A stretch of DNA of 64,000 nt from contig JALOAJ010000008.1 in assembly GCA_023228885.1 (NCBI GenBank), positions 1 through 64,000 on the forward strand, given 5' to 3'. Below are positions 54,801 to 62,662 of the stretch, in pieces. A program made the translations under genes and the position numbers. Each line of letters begins with the position of its first letter. The first letter of the stretch is position 1. The notes under the pieces are model-generated. The model worked only from the letters and a program-made list of their open reading frames with translations. It searched no databases and had not been told where the DNA came from. The DNA is from Bacillota bacterium. Lineage in GTDB: Bacteria > Bacillota > Clostridia > Monoglobales > Firm-18.

Positions 54801-55289
54801 TGGGTTCACCACATTCGACTGGAAAACGCGGGTGGAGGAATTGTCGGCAAAGGATTCCTCGTCATCAGCAATTTCGCCGTAAAATTCCGACATCCTGCTT
54901 GCTCCGTCAACTTTTAAAACAACTCTGCCGACCGATTTGTTGTCTTCACCGTCCGCTCCGATGTCTATTTGTATCCATTCCCAACCCTCGCCGTTGGCAA
55001 GCTGGCAGTATGTATCATCGTCACCGTCAACCATGCGCTCGAGGGGATAACTTGGCGAGCCGGAAACAGACCCGCTAACCGGTTTGTTATAAGCCAAATC
55101 CACATTTTCATCCATTGTAAATAAAAAATCTTCTATTTCTTCCATGTCATAATAACCTTCACTATATTCGCTATCTTGAACGGCTTCTTCCGCACGAACC
55201 AAAGCAATGCTTAAAGGACCGAGCAAAATAGCAAATATAATCAAAAACGCTATGCATTTATCCGATATATTTTTAAAAACCTTACCCAT
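51867..55289 (-). CDS. Large secreted protein: two discoidin domains plus unassigned lyase-like core
   Basis: This 1140-residue protein has a signal peptide (about 1-33) and a discoidin domain (about 60-208; WEWIQIDIG, RYFRLYILRG). An Asp-Pro repeat linker (about 213-235) and a second discoidin domain (about 236-385) follow. A helical spacer (about 395-460) leads to a core of about 650 residues whose first half is strongly helical (about 480-790) and whose second half is beta-rich (about 800-1110). A helical toroid followed by beta sheets is how PL8-like and heparinase-like lyases are built. The place of the gene, equal to that of the PL8 genes in locus 2, supports a lyase. I find no PL8 motifs, so the family is unassigned. 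Candidate catalytic residues are in FNTGTQAHHRQNMGLG. Confidence 0.75.
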   Translation of the reverse strand: MGKVFKNISDKCIAFLIIFAILLGPLSIALVRAEEAVQDSEYSEGYYDMEEIEDFLFTMDENVDLAYNKPVSGSVSGSPSYPLERMVDGDDDTYCQLANGEGWEWIQIDIGADGEDNKSVGRVVLKVDGASRMSEFYGEIADDEESFADNSSTRVFQSNVVNPEHEFVFDNVSGRYFRLYILRGRSGTSGANTANPRIKTIEIYGGGQTVDPDPDPDPDPDPDPDPDPEPEPDVNFALNKPVSSSTGTTSTTNWQMVTDGDDVLAVQTSNGTGWVWVQVDLQTAAMVNNAQIVLEDGSQSRVSGLIGEMANNISDFSSISDGNIIKGAAENLFEVEGVPPATANVFFPSETGRYFRLFILRGVQGSEYSKNPRISEIKLYYDPDMRGEIVLQEKIDFVSREIDKIQEGLYGEYSDTKFEELTDAFAWANSVLNSGSEKDMFDMANTLQSEYDKFIRSLGSGTGDWGAVPAPDFTKINPDDFDDDDYIRDYFGNKSRNLVWYFANFHVLANAVRAIGDDRGFIDIAIWRQLYSNGAYNARVQENYLAFAYFYTKKADWNIYYGSADVRKRMEAVIEHALKLQKNASNDTDGQFPEYGLTQYNLAATAFFTKFMGKATVLLNEAAKNDPNIEALNPQLMGRVVNAQKRAILTTLKNSSLWNHGQKYSNQWTNVLPGVLAYLHDNEDPNDEVMTALLSRLRPVVGSLQSHAGYYYENGMPEWSYNIHTQLSNIWAAWDYIKDNPDPNYVELKNIWLKSTNDFWEWVSYNFAIEPDRSGFVINAEIGSRITVLTHDRIECSIVSETPLGRAFVRSQEELEQAVFNERAAYASMWPVFPEIRLGETSGYSPYMFLLKGNTSYNPTNAEREEAIQSIPYIKNDYFNHLRMDGKNKAVFGYFRRPSYYAAFNTGTQAHHRQNMGLGLVWHPEGGAFINSMQEFEEATSGKRNYPNIRDAAWGTKEYNINRLQSDYLIFENNPVIPTFKVNGQPYTATAGAADAAAGDFEILYNLGKTNRGQKTVSFKDESIDVSVRNYTGGTTESSHPTRFLEYIPLLIRAEDKFDSAPGVFKVIRGRTVMEITMNKDAYFTVEDREINVGKYRMKMLIINADESLDYSISFSIKEPELKKEKGSALSVNEVEKSLK
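54592..54660. repeat. Hexanucleotide tandem repeat encoding an Asp-Pro linker
   Basis: About eleven copies of GGGTCA/GGGTCC-type hexamers, read on the minus strand as (Asp-Pro)n passing into Glu-Pro, separate the two discoidin domains. Such repeats can vary in length by slippage without breaking the frame. Confidence 0.85.
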
Positions 55290-55323
55290 ATTTTTTCTCC
55301 TTTCAATGAAGTTGGGCTGGCGC

Positions 55324-58017
55324 CTATTTTACCACTACCGTCAGTATTGCTTCGTAGTTTACCGCAAAAACGAACACCTTTGAAGGGCTTGAGCCGGTGT
55401 TAATATCCCCAAAGCTGCCTTCGCTTACCTGCCCGTCAGAGCTGCGAAAAACATATACCCTGCTTGCGGCGATGTCATAATCAACCGTTTTGCTGCCTGC
55501 GGCTGTGTCATATGAAATTCTAAGTATAACGGAACTTAAATCATTATTGCTTTTAATTGAAGCGGCTCTGCCAAGCGTCCGTTCTTTTGTTCCGCCAACT
55601 TCTTTTCTGTAACTGCCGCTTAAAAGACTGTCAATATTCTCAATATTATTGATTTCACCTTGTGAGTTAAACCCAAGACGAACTATGCTGCCTGTTCCTA
55701 TTTTGCTGATAAATCCTTCAATTGCCGCCTCATCCGCAAACCTGTATTCCACAGTTTTCGAATCGACCATGCCGGTAAGTTTATGCACAATTTCCTGCTC
55801 GCCGTTGAGCGCATCTCTCACGGAAGAAACAACAACCGGCTTTCTTGCATCAATTTTGCCGGGGTCGTCCCGCGTCATGTTTCGGTATATAACAAATACC
55901 TTTTCGTCTTTGCCAAGAATGCTATTTTCAAGCCTGAACGGCTGGATATAATATTTGCTGCCGCTTGCCGCGCCAACTATTTTTCGGGTTACGCTAAAGC
56001 CTTCTTCGTCGCTTTCTTCCACCATTTCCGCCGCAGAATACAGCCCTGCATTATCGCCGAAAGTTATAGTTTGCGTATATCCCTTGGTTTTGTCGAAAAT
56101 ATCTATAAACATTACGCTGGTATAATCATCAACAAACAGCATATTGTCAAAGGATTTATTAAATGAAATATACTCCATGTTGCGTGGCGGGAAAATTTCT
56201 TCCATTGTTTTTATTTCTTCAATAACTTTGTTTGCATTGATTTTTACTGCCATTGGTTTTGAAATTTGATTTTCAAGCCGGCTTGCCGCCGTTGCTGAAT
56301 CTATCGAAAACCCATCAAACAAAAGCCTTTTGCCAAGCAGATATTCCTCAACGCTTGCTCCGCCGTTTTTGTTGTTTATAAGCAACAGCAATTTGTTGTC
56401 GGTAGCCATAGCCTTTGACTGCATTCCCAACAGCACCGCAAAGCTGCTTTTTATGGAATTGTATAAGTCCTCATCAGCCATGGCTACAGCAGTAATTTTG
56501 CCGGTATAGTTTAAAAAGTAAATTCCTTCTGCGCCTATTTCAAGGTTTGCAACAGGCAAATTGTTTTCGCCGGACACAAATTCATACTGCTGCTCATCTA
56601 TTTTAACTGTCATATTTTGTGTTGACATTTCTGTAAGCTTGCCTCTTACCGTTTCATCGCTTACATAAATGTTTAAAAGGCTTCCCTCTTGCAACACGCT
56701 TACAGATATTATCTGAAAAGGTCGTAAATCTTCGATTGCCAATGAAATCCCGTTTTTATCCTTTATGGAATATCTAAGTTCAGAGCGTGACAAGTCGATA
56801 TATGTGTCGCCCATAAACGAAACGCTTGCCGCCTCATTATGCGCTTTGAGTTTAATCTTAGCGGATGCAACATCAACGCTATCTATCATAAAATGTTGAA
56901 ACGTGTTTACAAAAACAATGCTGTATTCGCCTGTGCTGTCGGGGTCAATCAATCTGATAACAGCATCATCTAAATTAAAGTCCGAAACGGACGGTTGTTT
57001 TGCAGCGCCGTTTAGCAGCATTGTAAAACCGTCTTTTAAATGAATGGTTGTGTCAATCTTTTCATCTGATTTTTGATATGTAATGTTTTTCAAATCCGCG
57101 GATTGCACATCCCTGCTATCAATCACCACTTCATCGTTATATCCCGGCTCTTTATAAATAAATTTTATCGCGCTATCATCATCCGTGTCGATGTAATAAA
57201 TAACCCTGTAACCCAGCAGGTCGTCCAAGCCGTCTTGGTTAGCCCTGTATACGGAAGAATCAATCTTTATAAGGTCGCCCCTGCTAATTGATGAAGCCCC
57301 ATCGAGCGAAATATTTTTAACGCCCGTCACATATCCCGACTTTTTTTCATAGCCGCGAATTCTCATCAATTCCGACAACAATGTTTTTTCTTGATTTATT
57401 TTATATTGCGCGTCTTTTGCCCCGAGCACCGCCTCCATAATTCCAACATTCATCGTGTTGCCGAGCAAATTAACAATATCAATCCTTGTGGCATTGTTTT
57501 GATTGTTTTTGATGCTCATGCCTTTAAGCATTTGATTTTCGGCTGCCACCACAAGATATCCCGAAGGGTATCCGCCCTTTTCCTCCGCCACAAATGAGTA
57601 TCCTATTGCCGAAACGCATATTTTTACTGCCTGCTCATATGTAACAAAATCGTCCGGTCCGAATGTTCCATCGCCGTAACCGTTTACAATTCCAAGATTA
57701 TTTGCAAAAGCTATGCTGCCCGACGCCCAATGCGTTGCCGGAACATCGTCAAAGCTCCCGCCCAAACCATCAAGCGATGTTTCATCAACACCGAGAACTC
57801 TGGTAATCAAGGTGCAAAATTCTGCCCTTGTTATCATATTGTTGGGTCTGAAAGTGTTATCTTCGTACCCTTGGATAATGCCTAATGTCAGCATTTCCGA
57901 CACAACTTTAGTAGATTCCGCAAATTCGCCGATATCGGTCGGCATTGTTACTGCATAAACGCTGCCGCAAAGCAAAAAAGTAATCATCATAAAAGCAATT
58001 AGCCGTTTCAAATACAT
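55324..58017 (-). CDS. SLH-domain surface protein with long beta-rich body (paralogue)
   Basis: This 897-residue protein has a signal peptide (about 1-22). SLH repeats follow (about 25-75 IIQGYEDNTFRPNNMITRAEF; about 85-140 DVPATHWASGSIAFANNLGI; then GGYPSGYLVVAAENQML). A beta-rich body of about 690 residues has no recognised domain and ends in a hydrophobic strand. It matches the 907-residue protein of locus 2 in length, order and several motifs. It is the first gene of locus 4, with AAGGAGGG before the ATG. It likely sits on the cell wall via SLH and serves as scaffold, adhesin or polysaccharide-binding protein. An enzymatic function is not supported by any motif I can see. Confidence 0.8.
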   Translation of the reverse strand: MYLKRLIAFMMITFLLCGSVYAVTMPTDIGEFAESTKVVSEMLTLGIIQGYEDNTFRPNNMITRAEFCTLITRVLGVDETSLDGLGGSFDDVPATHWASGSIAFANNLGIVNGYGDGTFGPDDFVTYEQAVKICVSAIGYSFVAEEKGGYPSGYLVVAAENQMLKGMSIKNNQNNATRIDIVNLLGNTMNVGIMEAVLGAKDAQYKINQEKTLLSELMRIRGYEKKSGYVTGVKNISLDGASSISRGDLIKIDSSVYRANQDGLDDLLGYRVIYYIDTDDDSAIKFIYKEPGYNDEVVIDSRDVQSADLKNITYQKSDEKIDTTIHLKDGFTMLLNGAAKQPSVSDFNLDDAVIRLIDPDSTGEYSIVFVNTFQHFMIDSVDVASAKIKLKAHNEAASVSFMGDTYIDLSRSELRYSIKDKNGISLAIEDLRPFQIISVSVLQEGSLLNIYVSDETVRGKLTEMSTQNMTVKIDEQQYEFVSGENNLPVANLEIGAEGIYFLNYTGKITAVAMADEDLYNSIKSSFAVLLGMQSKAMATDNKLLLLINNKNGGASVEEYLLGKRLLFDGFSIDSATAASRLENQISKPMAVKINANKVIEEIKTMEEIFPPRNMEYISFNKSFDNMLFVDDYTSVMFIDIFDKTKGYTQTITFGDNAGLYSAAEMVEESDEEGFSVTRKIVGAASGSKYYIQPFRLENSILGKDEKVFVIYRNMTRDDPGKIDARKPVVVSSVRDALNGEQEIVHKLTGMVDSKTVEYRFADEAAIEGFISKIGTGSIVRLGFNSQGEINNIENIDSLLSGSYRKEVGGTKERTLGRAASIKSNNDLSSVILRISYDTAAGSKTVDYDIAASRVYVFRSSDGQVSEGSFGDINTGSSPSKVFVFAVNYEAILTVVVK

Positions 58018-58074
58018 CCCTCCTTATCGTATATTTTAATGTTAGCACAAAAACAAATTTGCCGCCATATAATT

Positions 58075-58106
58075 TTGTTGGAATAATGTATTGATTTGTT
58101 GGAATA
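58075..58106 (-). promoter_or_regulatory. Direct repeat, candidate AraC-type operator
   Basis: TTGTTGGAATA occurs at 58075-58085 and again at 58096-58106, exactly 21 bases apart (two helical turns), 58 bases or more before the ATG of the first locus-4 gene. AraC-family regulators bind direct repeats with this spacing, and an AraC-type response regulator is encoded in the same locus. Neither copy is part of an ORF. Confidence 0.5.
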
Positions 58107-58126
58107 GTGGCAATAGGAAAGCAAAA

Positions 58127-58145
58127 AGCGCCCAACATAGGCGCT
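58127..58145 (-). terminator. Intrinsic terminator after the GH3 gene
   Basis: The stem AGCGCC/GGCGCT (58127-58132 and 58140-58145) is followed by a short U-run on the minus strand. It ends the GH3/sulfatase operon 20 bases after the GH3 stop and separates it from locus 4. Confidence 0.8.
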
Positions 58146-58165
58146 TGCTTAATTAAAAAACAGAA

Positions 58166-59878
58166 CTACTTGAATAGTTTATATTCAATCGGATAATCCC
58201 CTTCGGGGGAGGTAGCGCCAAACAAAACGCCCGCTGTAACTTCCAAACTGTCGGGAGATGTGGCAAAAGTTAAAACTGTGTTTTTTGAGTTTTTTGGTAT
58301 GCTAATCGGGTACGGCGTGTTTGTAACAATAATAATTTCCTTATCCGTGCCCGCAATCAAGCTTTCAAGAAACTCACAATTCGATGCCGAGCCTCTTATA
58401 TAGAAGCTTGTGAACACTATTGCGTCAAAATCATTAATGCTTTGTTCTATCGCCTTTTTGTCATCCTCGTCAAATGTGTAGGCAGTTTCTAAATATTGAA
58501 TGTTTTTATGGTATTTCATACACTTTTTAAATAAAAAGCCCGGATGCCAATGGATGTTATTGGGAGTTTTGTTGATTTGTTCAACAACCAACACTTTTTT
58601 ATCACCGCTTACAGGCAACGCTTGCTCTTGCGAATTTAGCACCATAACGCTTCTGCGTGCAACAAGCTTTGACAAACTTTTTATTTCGGGTGAGTTAATT
58701 GCGCAATTTGGGCTTTCATGCCAAATACTGCCTTGGTTAAACAATCCATATTTATATTTTAAGCTTAGCACACGATAAACCTTTTTGTCAAGTTCCTCCG
58801 GTGTAATTCTGCCGGAGTTGACAAACTCCTTGATTTTTTCAATCGTTTCGCCTACAAGCGCATTTTCCGCCTTCATAAGCACAAGGTCGGCGCCTGCCTC
58901 AAGGGATAAGGCGCAAGCATTCGCCACTCCATATCGCACCGCCACACCGCCCATCGTCATGCTGTCGGTGGTTATTACGCCGTCAAACCCCAGTTCCTCA
59001 CGCAAAAGCCCCGTTACAATCGGTTTTGATACCGTTGCAATGTCTGTTGGGTCTATTGCCGGGAAAATGCTGTGCGCAAGCATAATGGAAGGCAGTAAAT
59101 CCTTTTTAATAAGCTCTATATACGGTAAAAGCTCTCGATTTAACAATGTTTCTTTGTCTGCATTTATAACAGGAATTTCAAAATGCGCATCAACCGCCGA
59201 ATCACCTCTGCTCGGGAAATGCTTACCGGTGGCAATTAACTTTCCGTCAACAAAACCATGGCAAGAAAGAGCGGCATATTGCGCCACCACTTCGGCGTTA
59301 TCCGAATAAGCGCGTGTATATATCTCAGGATTTAATGGGTCGGTGTTTACATCCAAAACAGGCGAGTGAATCCAGTTAAAGCCTACGGCGCGCGCCTGCC
59401 TTGAAACGGCTAAAGCAACCTCATAAGCAAGCTGCGGGTCGCCTGTTGCGGTTATGCCCATCGGCTTTGGAAATATATTAACACCGCCAAAACTGTAATC
59501 GGCGCTTGTTCCGCCTTCTTGGTCAAAAGAAAAATGGAGCGGCAAGCCAAGCGGGCGGCTCATGGCAAGTTCTTGCAATTCAAGCAATATCCGTTTATAC
59601 TCCTCGGCAGTTGTAACAGGGGGTTTTAACCCTTTTTTATAACCCTTGCTGTCCACCACATTTACAATGCTTTTGCCGGTTTTAGGGTCTACATAGTTGC
59701 CAAAAAGCCTTGAATGAGGCGTAAGACGCAAGCCGCCGCAATGATACTTTGTTATATTTTCATAAATGTGCTCTCTTACAAGCGTGCCTGCAAAGCCAAG
59801 CGTCAAAAGGGCGCCCACCTTTTGTTCCAAACTCATTTTACCGATAATACTTTTAACAAATTTATTTTCTGTTTTCAT
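58166..59878 (-). CDS. GH3 beta-N-acetylhexosaminidase-like glycosidase
   Basis: About 570 residues from an ATG seven bases after GGAGG, overlapping the HAD stop (ATGA). The GH3 barrel (about 10-345) has RLTPHSRLFG, FSFDQEGG near residue 115, ATGKHFPSRGDSAVDAH near 210-226 and ITTDSMTMGG with the nucleophile Asp near 305. The Lys-His...Asp-x-His arrangement is that of the NagZ group, which uses a His/Asp dyad instead of a distant acid. A second alpha/beta domain follows (about 375-570). There is no signal peptide, so it cleaves imported oligosaccharides in the cytoplasm, probably at GlcNAc or GalNAc. This fits glycosaminoglycan or peptidoglycan fragments. Confidence 0.9.
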   Translation of the reverse strand: MKTENKFVKSIIGKMSLEQKVGALLTLGFAGTLVREHIYENITKYHCGGLRLTPHSRLFGNYVDPKTGKSIVNVVDSKGYKKGLKPPVTTAEEYKRILLELQELAMSRPLGLPLHFSFDQEGGTSADYSFGGVNIFPKPMGITATGDPQLAYEVALAVSRQARAVGFNWIHSPVLDVNTDPLNPEIYTRAYSDNAEVVAQYAALSCHGFVDGKLIATGKHFPSRGDSAVDAHFEIPVINADKETLLNRELLPYIELIKKDLLPSIMLAHSIFPAIDPTDIATVSKPIVTGLLREELGFDGVITTDSMTMGGVAVRYGVANACALSLEAGADLVLMKAENALVGETIEKIKEFVNSGRITPEELDKKVYRVLSLKYKYGLFNQGSIWHESPNCAINSPEIKSLSKLVARRSVMVLNSQEQALPVSGDKKVLVVEQINKTPNNIHWHPGFLFKKCMKYHKNIQYLETAYTFDEDDKKAIEQSINDFDAIVFTSFYIRGSASNCEFLESLIAGTDKEIIIVTNTPYPISIPKNSKNTVLTFATSPDSLEVTAGVLFGATSPEGDYPIEYKLFK

Positions 59879-60687
59879 AGCGTAACCTCCGTTTTGCATA
59901 GTTTATCAAAATCTTTAATGTATTCGTTGTTCGTGTCGTACATTCCATTCAAAAATTGCGGAAAGTATTTATCGCGCAAAGCCTCCCACGACCGCTCCTC
60001 ATTGCCGGGCAGTATTGGGAAGAACAAGGCGCCGCTTTCCTCGGCGGCTTTTTTATCCCCCGGGGCGTCTCCCACCATTAGCATATGGTTGTATCCGCTA
60101 TTTTTGAATTTGCTAAGGCATTGCGCCTTTGTTCCCTTTTCTTGACCGCAAATTTCAACAGCAAATTTCGAAAACCCAAACTTTTCCCACTCACGCGTAA
60201 TTGCTGCGGTGTTGGCAGAGGATACTGCGGCTATATCCGCATGATTTGCTATTATTTCAAATGCAGACTTGGCATTTTCAAACGGAACTATGCTTTCCGC
60301 CGTTTGCTCTATAAGCGAATTAACCGCATCCGACCATTGCAACACCTTTTTTAGCACCGGGCTGTCTGTATTTTTTACATAATTCTCCAAAGATTTTGCC
60401 GACAACATATCTGTCTGCTTCGTCCACTTTACAAGCGGCTCTAAATCCGGTACCAAGCGCCCCGTTTTTTTTATTTTATCAAAGCTGTCTATTAACCCTA
60501 AAAACCGATTTATTCCGCGGGTACAAGAATACAAGTTAATGTCATTCCATAACCGCAAAAACTCGTCTTTAAAATCTTCAAACCCAAAAACGCTCACCGC
60601 CGCAGGACCAAAGCACAGCTTATGTTTCGGCTCCATAGCATCAAAAACACATCCATCGGAGTCAAAAGCAACAAAATATTTTTTCAA
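59875..60687 (-). CDS. HAD-family hydrolase
   Basis: About 270 residues from a TTG after GAGGG; a GTG three codons upstream overlaps that site. HAD motifs: FDSDGCVFD (Asp-x-Asp nucleophile pair, near residue 8), SSANTAAI near 175 and GDAPGDKKAAEESGA near 220. The insert between motifs I and II forms a helical cap. It probably dephosphorylates or isomerises a sugar phosphate in the pathway of this operon. The substrate is not readable. Confidence 0.82.
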   Translation of the reverse strand: MKKYFVAFDSDGCVFDAMEPKHKLCFGPAAVSVFGFEDFKDEFLRLWNDINLYSCTRGINRFLGLIDSFDKIKKTGRLVPDLEPLVKWTKQTDMLSAKSLENYVKNTDSPVLKKVLQWSDAVNSLIEQTAESIVPFENAKSAFEIIANHADIAAVSSANTAAITREWEKFGFSKFAVEICGQEKGTKAQCLSKFKNSGYNHMLMVGDAPGDKKAAEESGALFFPILPGNEERSWEALRDKYFPQFLNGMYDTNNEYIKDFDKLCKTEVTL

Positions 60688-60708
60688 ACTAACCACCCTC
60701 TTAAATTT

Positions 60709-62661
60709 TTAGCGTATTGATTTATCCTTTAAATAGCTATTCCAAACATTCTCAAACCAGGCGTCCTCTTTCGGGATTTGCCGCACATCACGCCAGCGGC
60801 ATGTAACATTGCCGTTTTCAAAAGAAACTTCCTGCACCTTTTTAAACAAGCTAAAGTCTATCTTAACTTGCCCTTTAATTTGCTTTAAAAATTGATTCCC
60901 GTCAGGCAAAATCAAACAAGAACCCCTGCTGCCCCCGCCCTTAACCATATAATTTAACATGGCGGCGGCATACACCTGTTGCGCAATAAGCAAATCATAA
61001 TTTAACAAAGCCTCGGGTAGCTCACAAATGCTTTTTACCGCCGTCTTATCCCAAAACTCGTTTAAATCTTCGGTTGCGCTATTAATCAAGCGAATAAGCC
61101 CTTCTTCGTTGCGAATAAATGCCCCGCTTAGGCTCATCCTTTCTTGCAGCCTTTTACGCAAAGTTTTGGGGCTTTCTTTACCATCCCCGCAAAGCAAACG
61201 CTCTATTTGCTCTGCCCGATTTGAAATATCGTCACCCACCGCCTTAATAAAATCATCCGTTTGGGGCGGCGCTTCATCATATATGTTGGCTATATATTGC
61301 GCTGCGCGCAAACCGCCGCATTGCCCCGAGTTCAAAGCGGTTCCGCCGGGACGGTAAACGCCGTGCGAACCGTTTGCCTCACCAATCGGAAAGAAGTGAC
61401 GCACATTACTTTCCCACCATTTGTTTCCGGTCAAACCGCCATTGTTATGCTGGGCGCACACCGATATCTCCAACAGTTCTTTTTGCAAATCAATGCCGTT
61501 GTTTTTAAAAAGCTCAATCGCTTCGGAGTTCATGTGCCCTAACCTGTCAATCGGCTCTCCGAACAAGGCGTTTGATTTTTCTAAATACGCGTAACATTCT
61601 TTTCCCACATTTGAAAAGTCGGGGCATAATCCTTTGGGATTGCAAGTGTAATCAAGCCACACGCGCCTTTTTTTAATTTGCGTTTCATAATAAACACATA
61701 AGTCTATAAATGAGCTTCCCGCCGCCTTTTGAACATCAAATGGCCATTGGTAGCCCTTTAAAAAAACTGCATTTAGCAAATCCGTTGCATTTTCAAAATG
61801 CTCGTTTAAAAATTCTTTTTTATCGTTCCCGTTTTGGTCTGTGGAAATGTAGCGCGGCAAAACCTGTTGATAGGTGCCGGACAAGTTCCACCTGAATTTT
61901 ATTGACGCAATACCGTATTGCCATTCCGTCAGGTTTTTCCCGTCAACTCCCGACTCAAAAGCAAATCCGTGGGCGCCGTTTTGCTCATGCGGATATGCGG
62001 ACAGCGCATACAAACTCGCCGGTCCGCCGGTTGCATATATTGTGTTGGTTGCGCAAAAAACGGTATATCGCTTATTTGGGTCTTGCATCTCGTTAGTATT
62101 TAAACACATAACGCCAAAGCAATTTCCGCCGTTAGTTAAAACACGCACAACGGTATAACCGTCAAAGACGGCAATTTGTTTGTTTAAAACCTGCTCCCAA
62201 AGCTTGTCCGTCATGAACCTTGAAGTGAGCGGACCTGCCGAGGTGGCTCGCTGCCGCGGGTCATGGTCGGTTTTATATCCCACATATTCACCCATATTAT
62301 TATGAGGGAATGGCACGCCGATTTCAACCAATTTAAAAAAGCTTCGTGTCGAAAGCGCTGCTTCGCATAGGGCTATATCTCCGTCCATTGCGCCGCCGTC
62401 AAACAGCGTTTGCGCCATGGAAAAAACGCTGTCACCTTCTTCACCCGCAAGCGTCAATTTATAATATGTTTGCTTATCCGACCCTGCATTACGGCTCGTT
62501 CCGCCCTTAATATTATCCGTCACGATTGCTACATCTTGTTGCCCAAAATCATAAAGCCTGCTTGCCGCGCCCAAAGCCGCAGCCCCGCTGCCCACAACAA
62601 TCGTATTGAGCCTAATTATGTCAATCGCTATTCCGTTCACCGCAAAACTATCTATTTTCAA
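60709..62661 (-). CDS. FAD-dependent oxidoreductase (fumarate reductase/aspartate oxidase-like)
   Basis: This 650-residue protein starts at a TTG seven bases after GGAGG; that site lies within the last codons of the SDR gene. The N-terminal FAD-binding fold has VVGSGAAALGAA near residue 24, NAGSDKQTYY near 57 and a late GGTALNSGQCGGLRAAQ near 435. This matches the fumarate-reductase flavoprotein superfamily. The C-terminal helical domain (about 470-570) fits the same family. No signal peptide is seen. In this operon it may oxidise a sugar or sugar acid; real fumarate reduction is less likely without partner subunits. Confidence 0.83.
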   Translation of the reverse strand: MKIDSFAVNGIAIDIIRLNTIVVGSGAAALGAASRLYDFGQQDVAIVTDNIKGGTSRNAGSDKQTYYKLTLAGEEGDSVFSMAQTLFDGGAMDGDIALCEAALSTRSFFKLVEIGVPFPHNNMGEYVGYKTDHDPRQRATSAGPLTSRFMTDKLWEQVLNKQIAVFDGYTVVRVLTNGGNCFGVMCLNTNEMQDPNKRYTVFCATNTIYATGGPASLYALSAYPHEQNGAHGFAFESGVDGKNLTEWQYGIASIKFRWNLSGTYQQVLPRYISTDQNGNDKKEFLNEHFENATDLLNAVFLKGYQWPFDVQKAAGSSFIDLCVYYETQIKKRRVWLDYTCNPKGLCPDFSNVGKECYAYLEKSNALFGEPIDRLGHMNSEAIELFKNNGIDLQKELLEISVCAQHNNGGLTGNKWWESNVRHFFPIGEANGSHGVYRPGGTALNSGQCGGLRAAQYIANIYDEAPPQTDDFIKAVGDDISNRAEQIERLLCGDGKESPKTLRKRLQERMSLSGAFIRNEEGLIRLINSATEDLNEFWDKTAVKSICELPEALLNYDLLIAQQVYAAAMLNYMVKGGGSRGSCLILPDGNQFLKQIKGQVKIDFSLFKKVQEVSFENGNVTCRWRDVRQIPKEDAWFENVWNSYLKDKSIR

Positions 62662-62662
62662 G

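Noticed and set aside
58018..58065. TTGTTT/TATACG pair as promoter of the first locus-4 gene
   Set aside because: The start of transcription would fall inside the ribosome-binding site, leaving almost no leader; the real promoter is not resolved.
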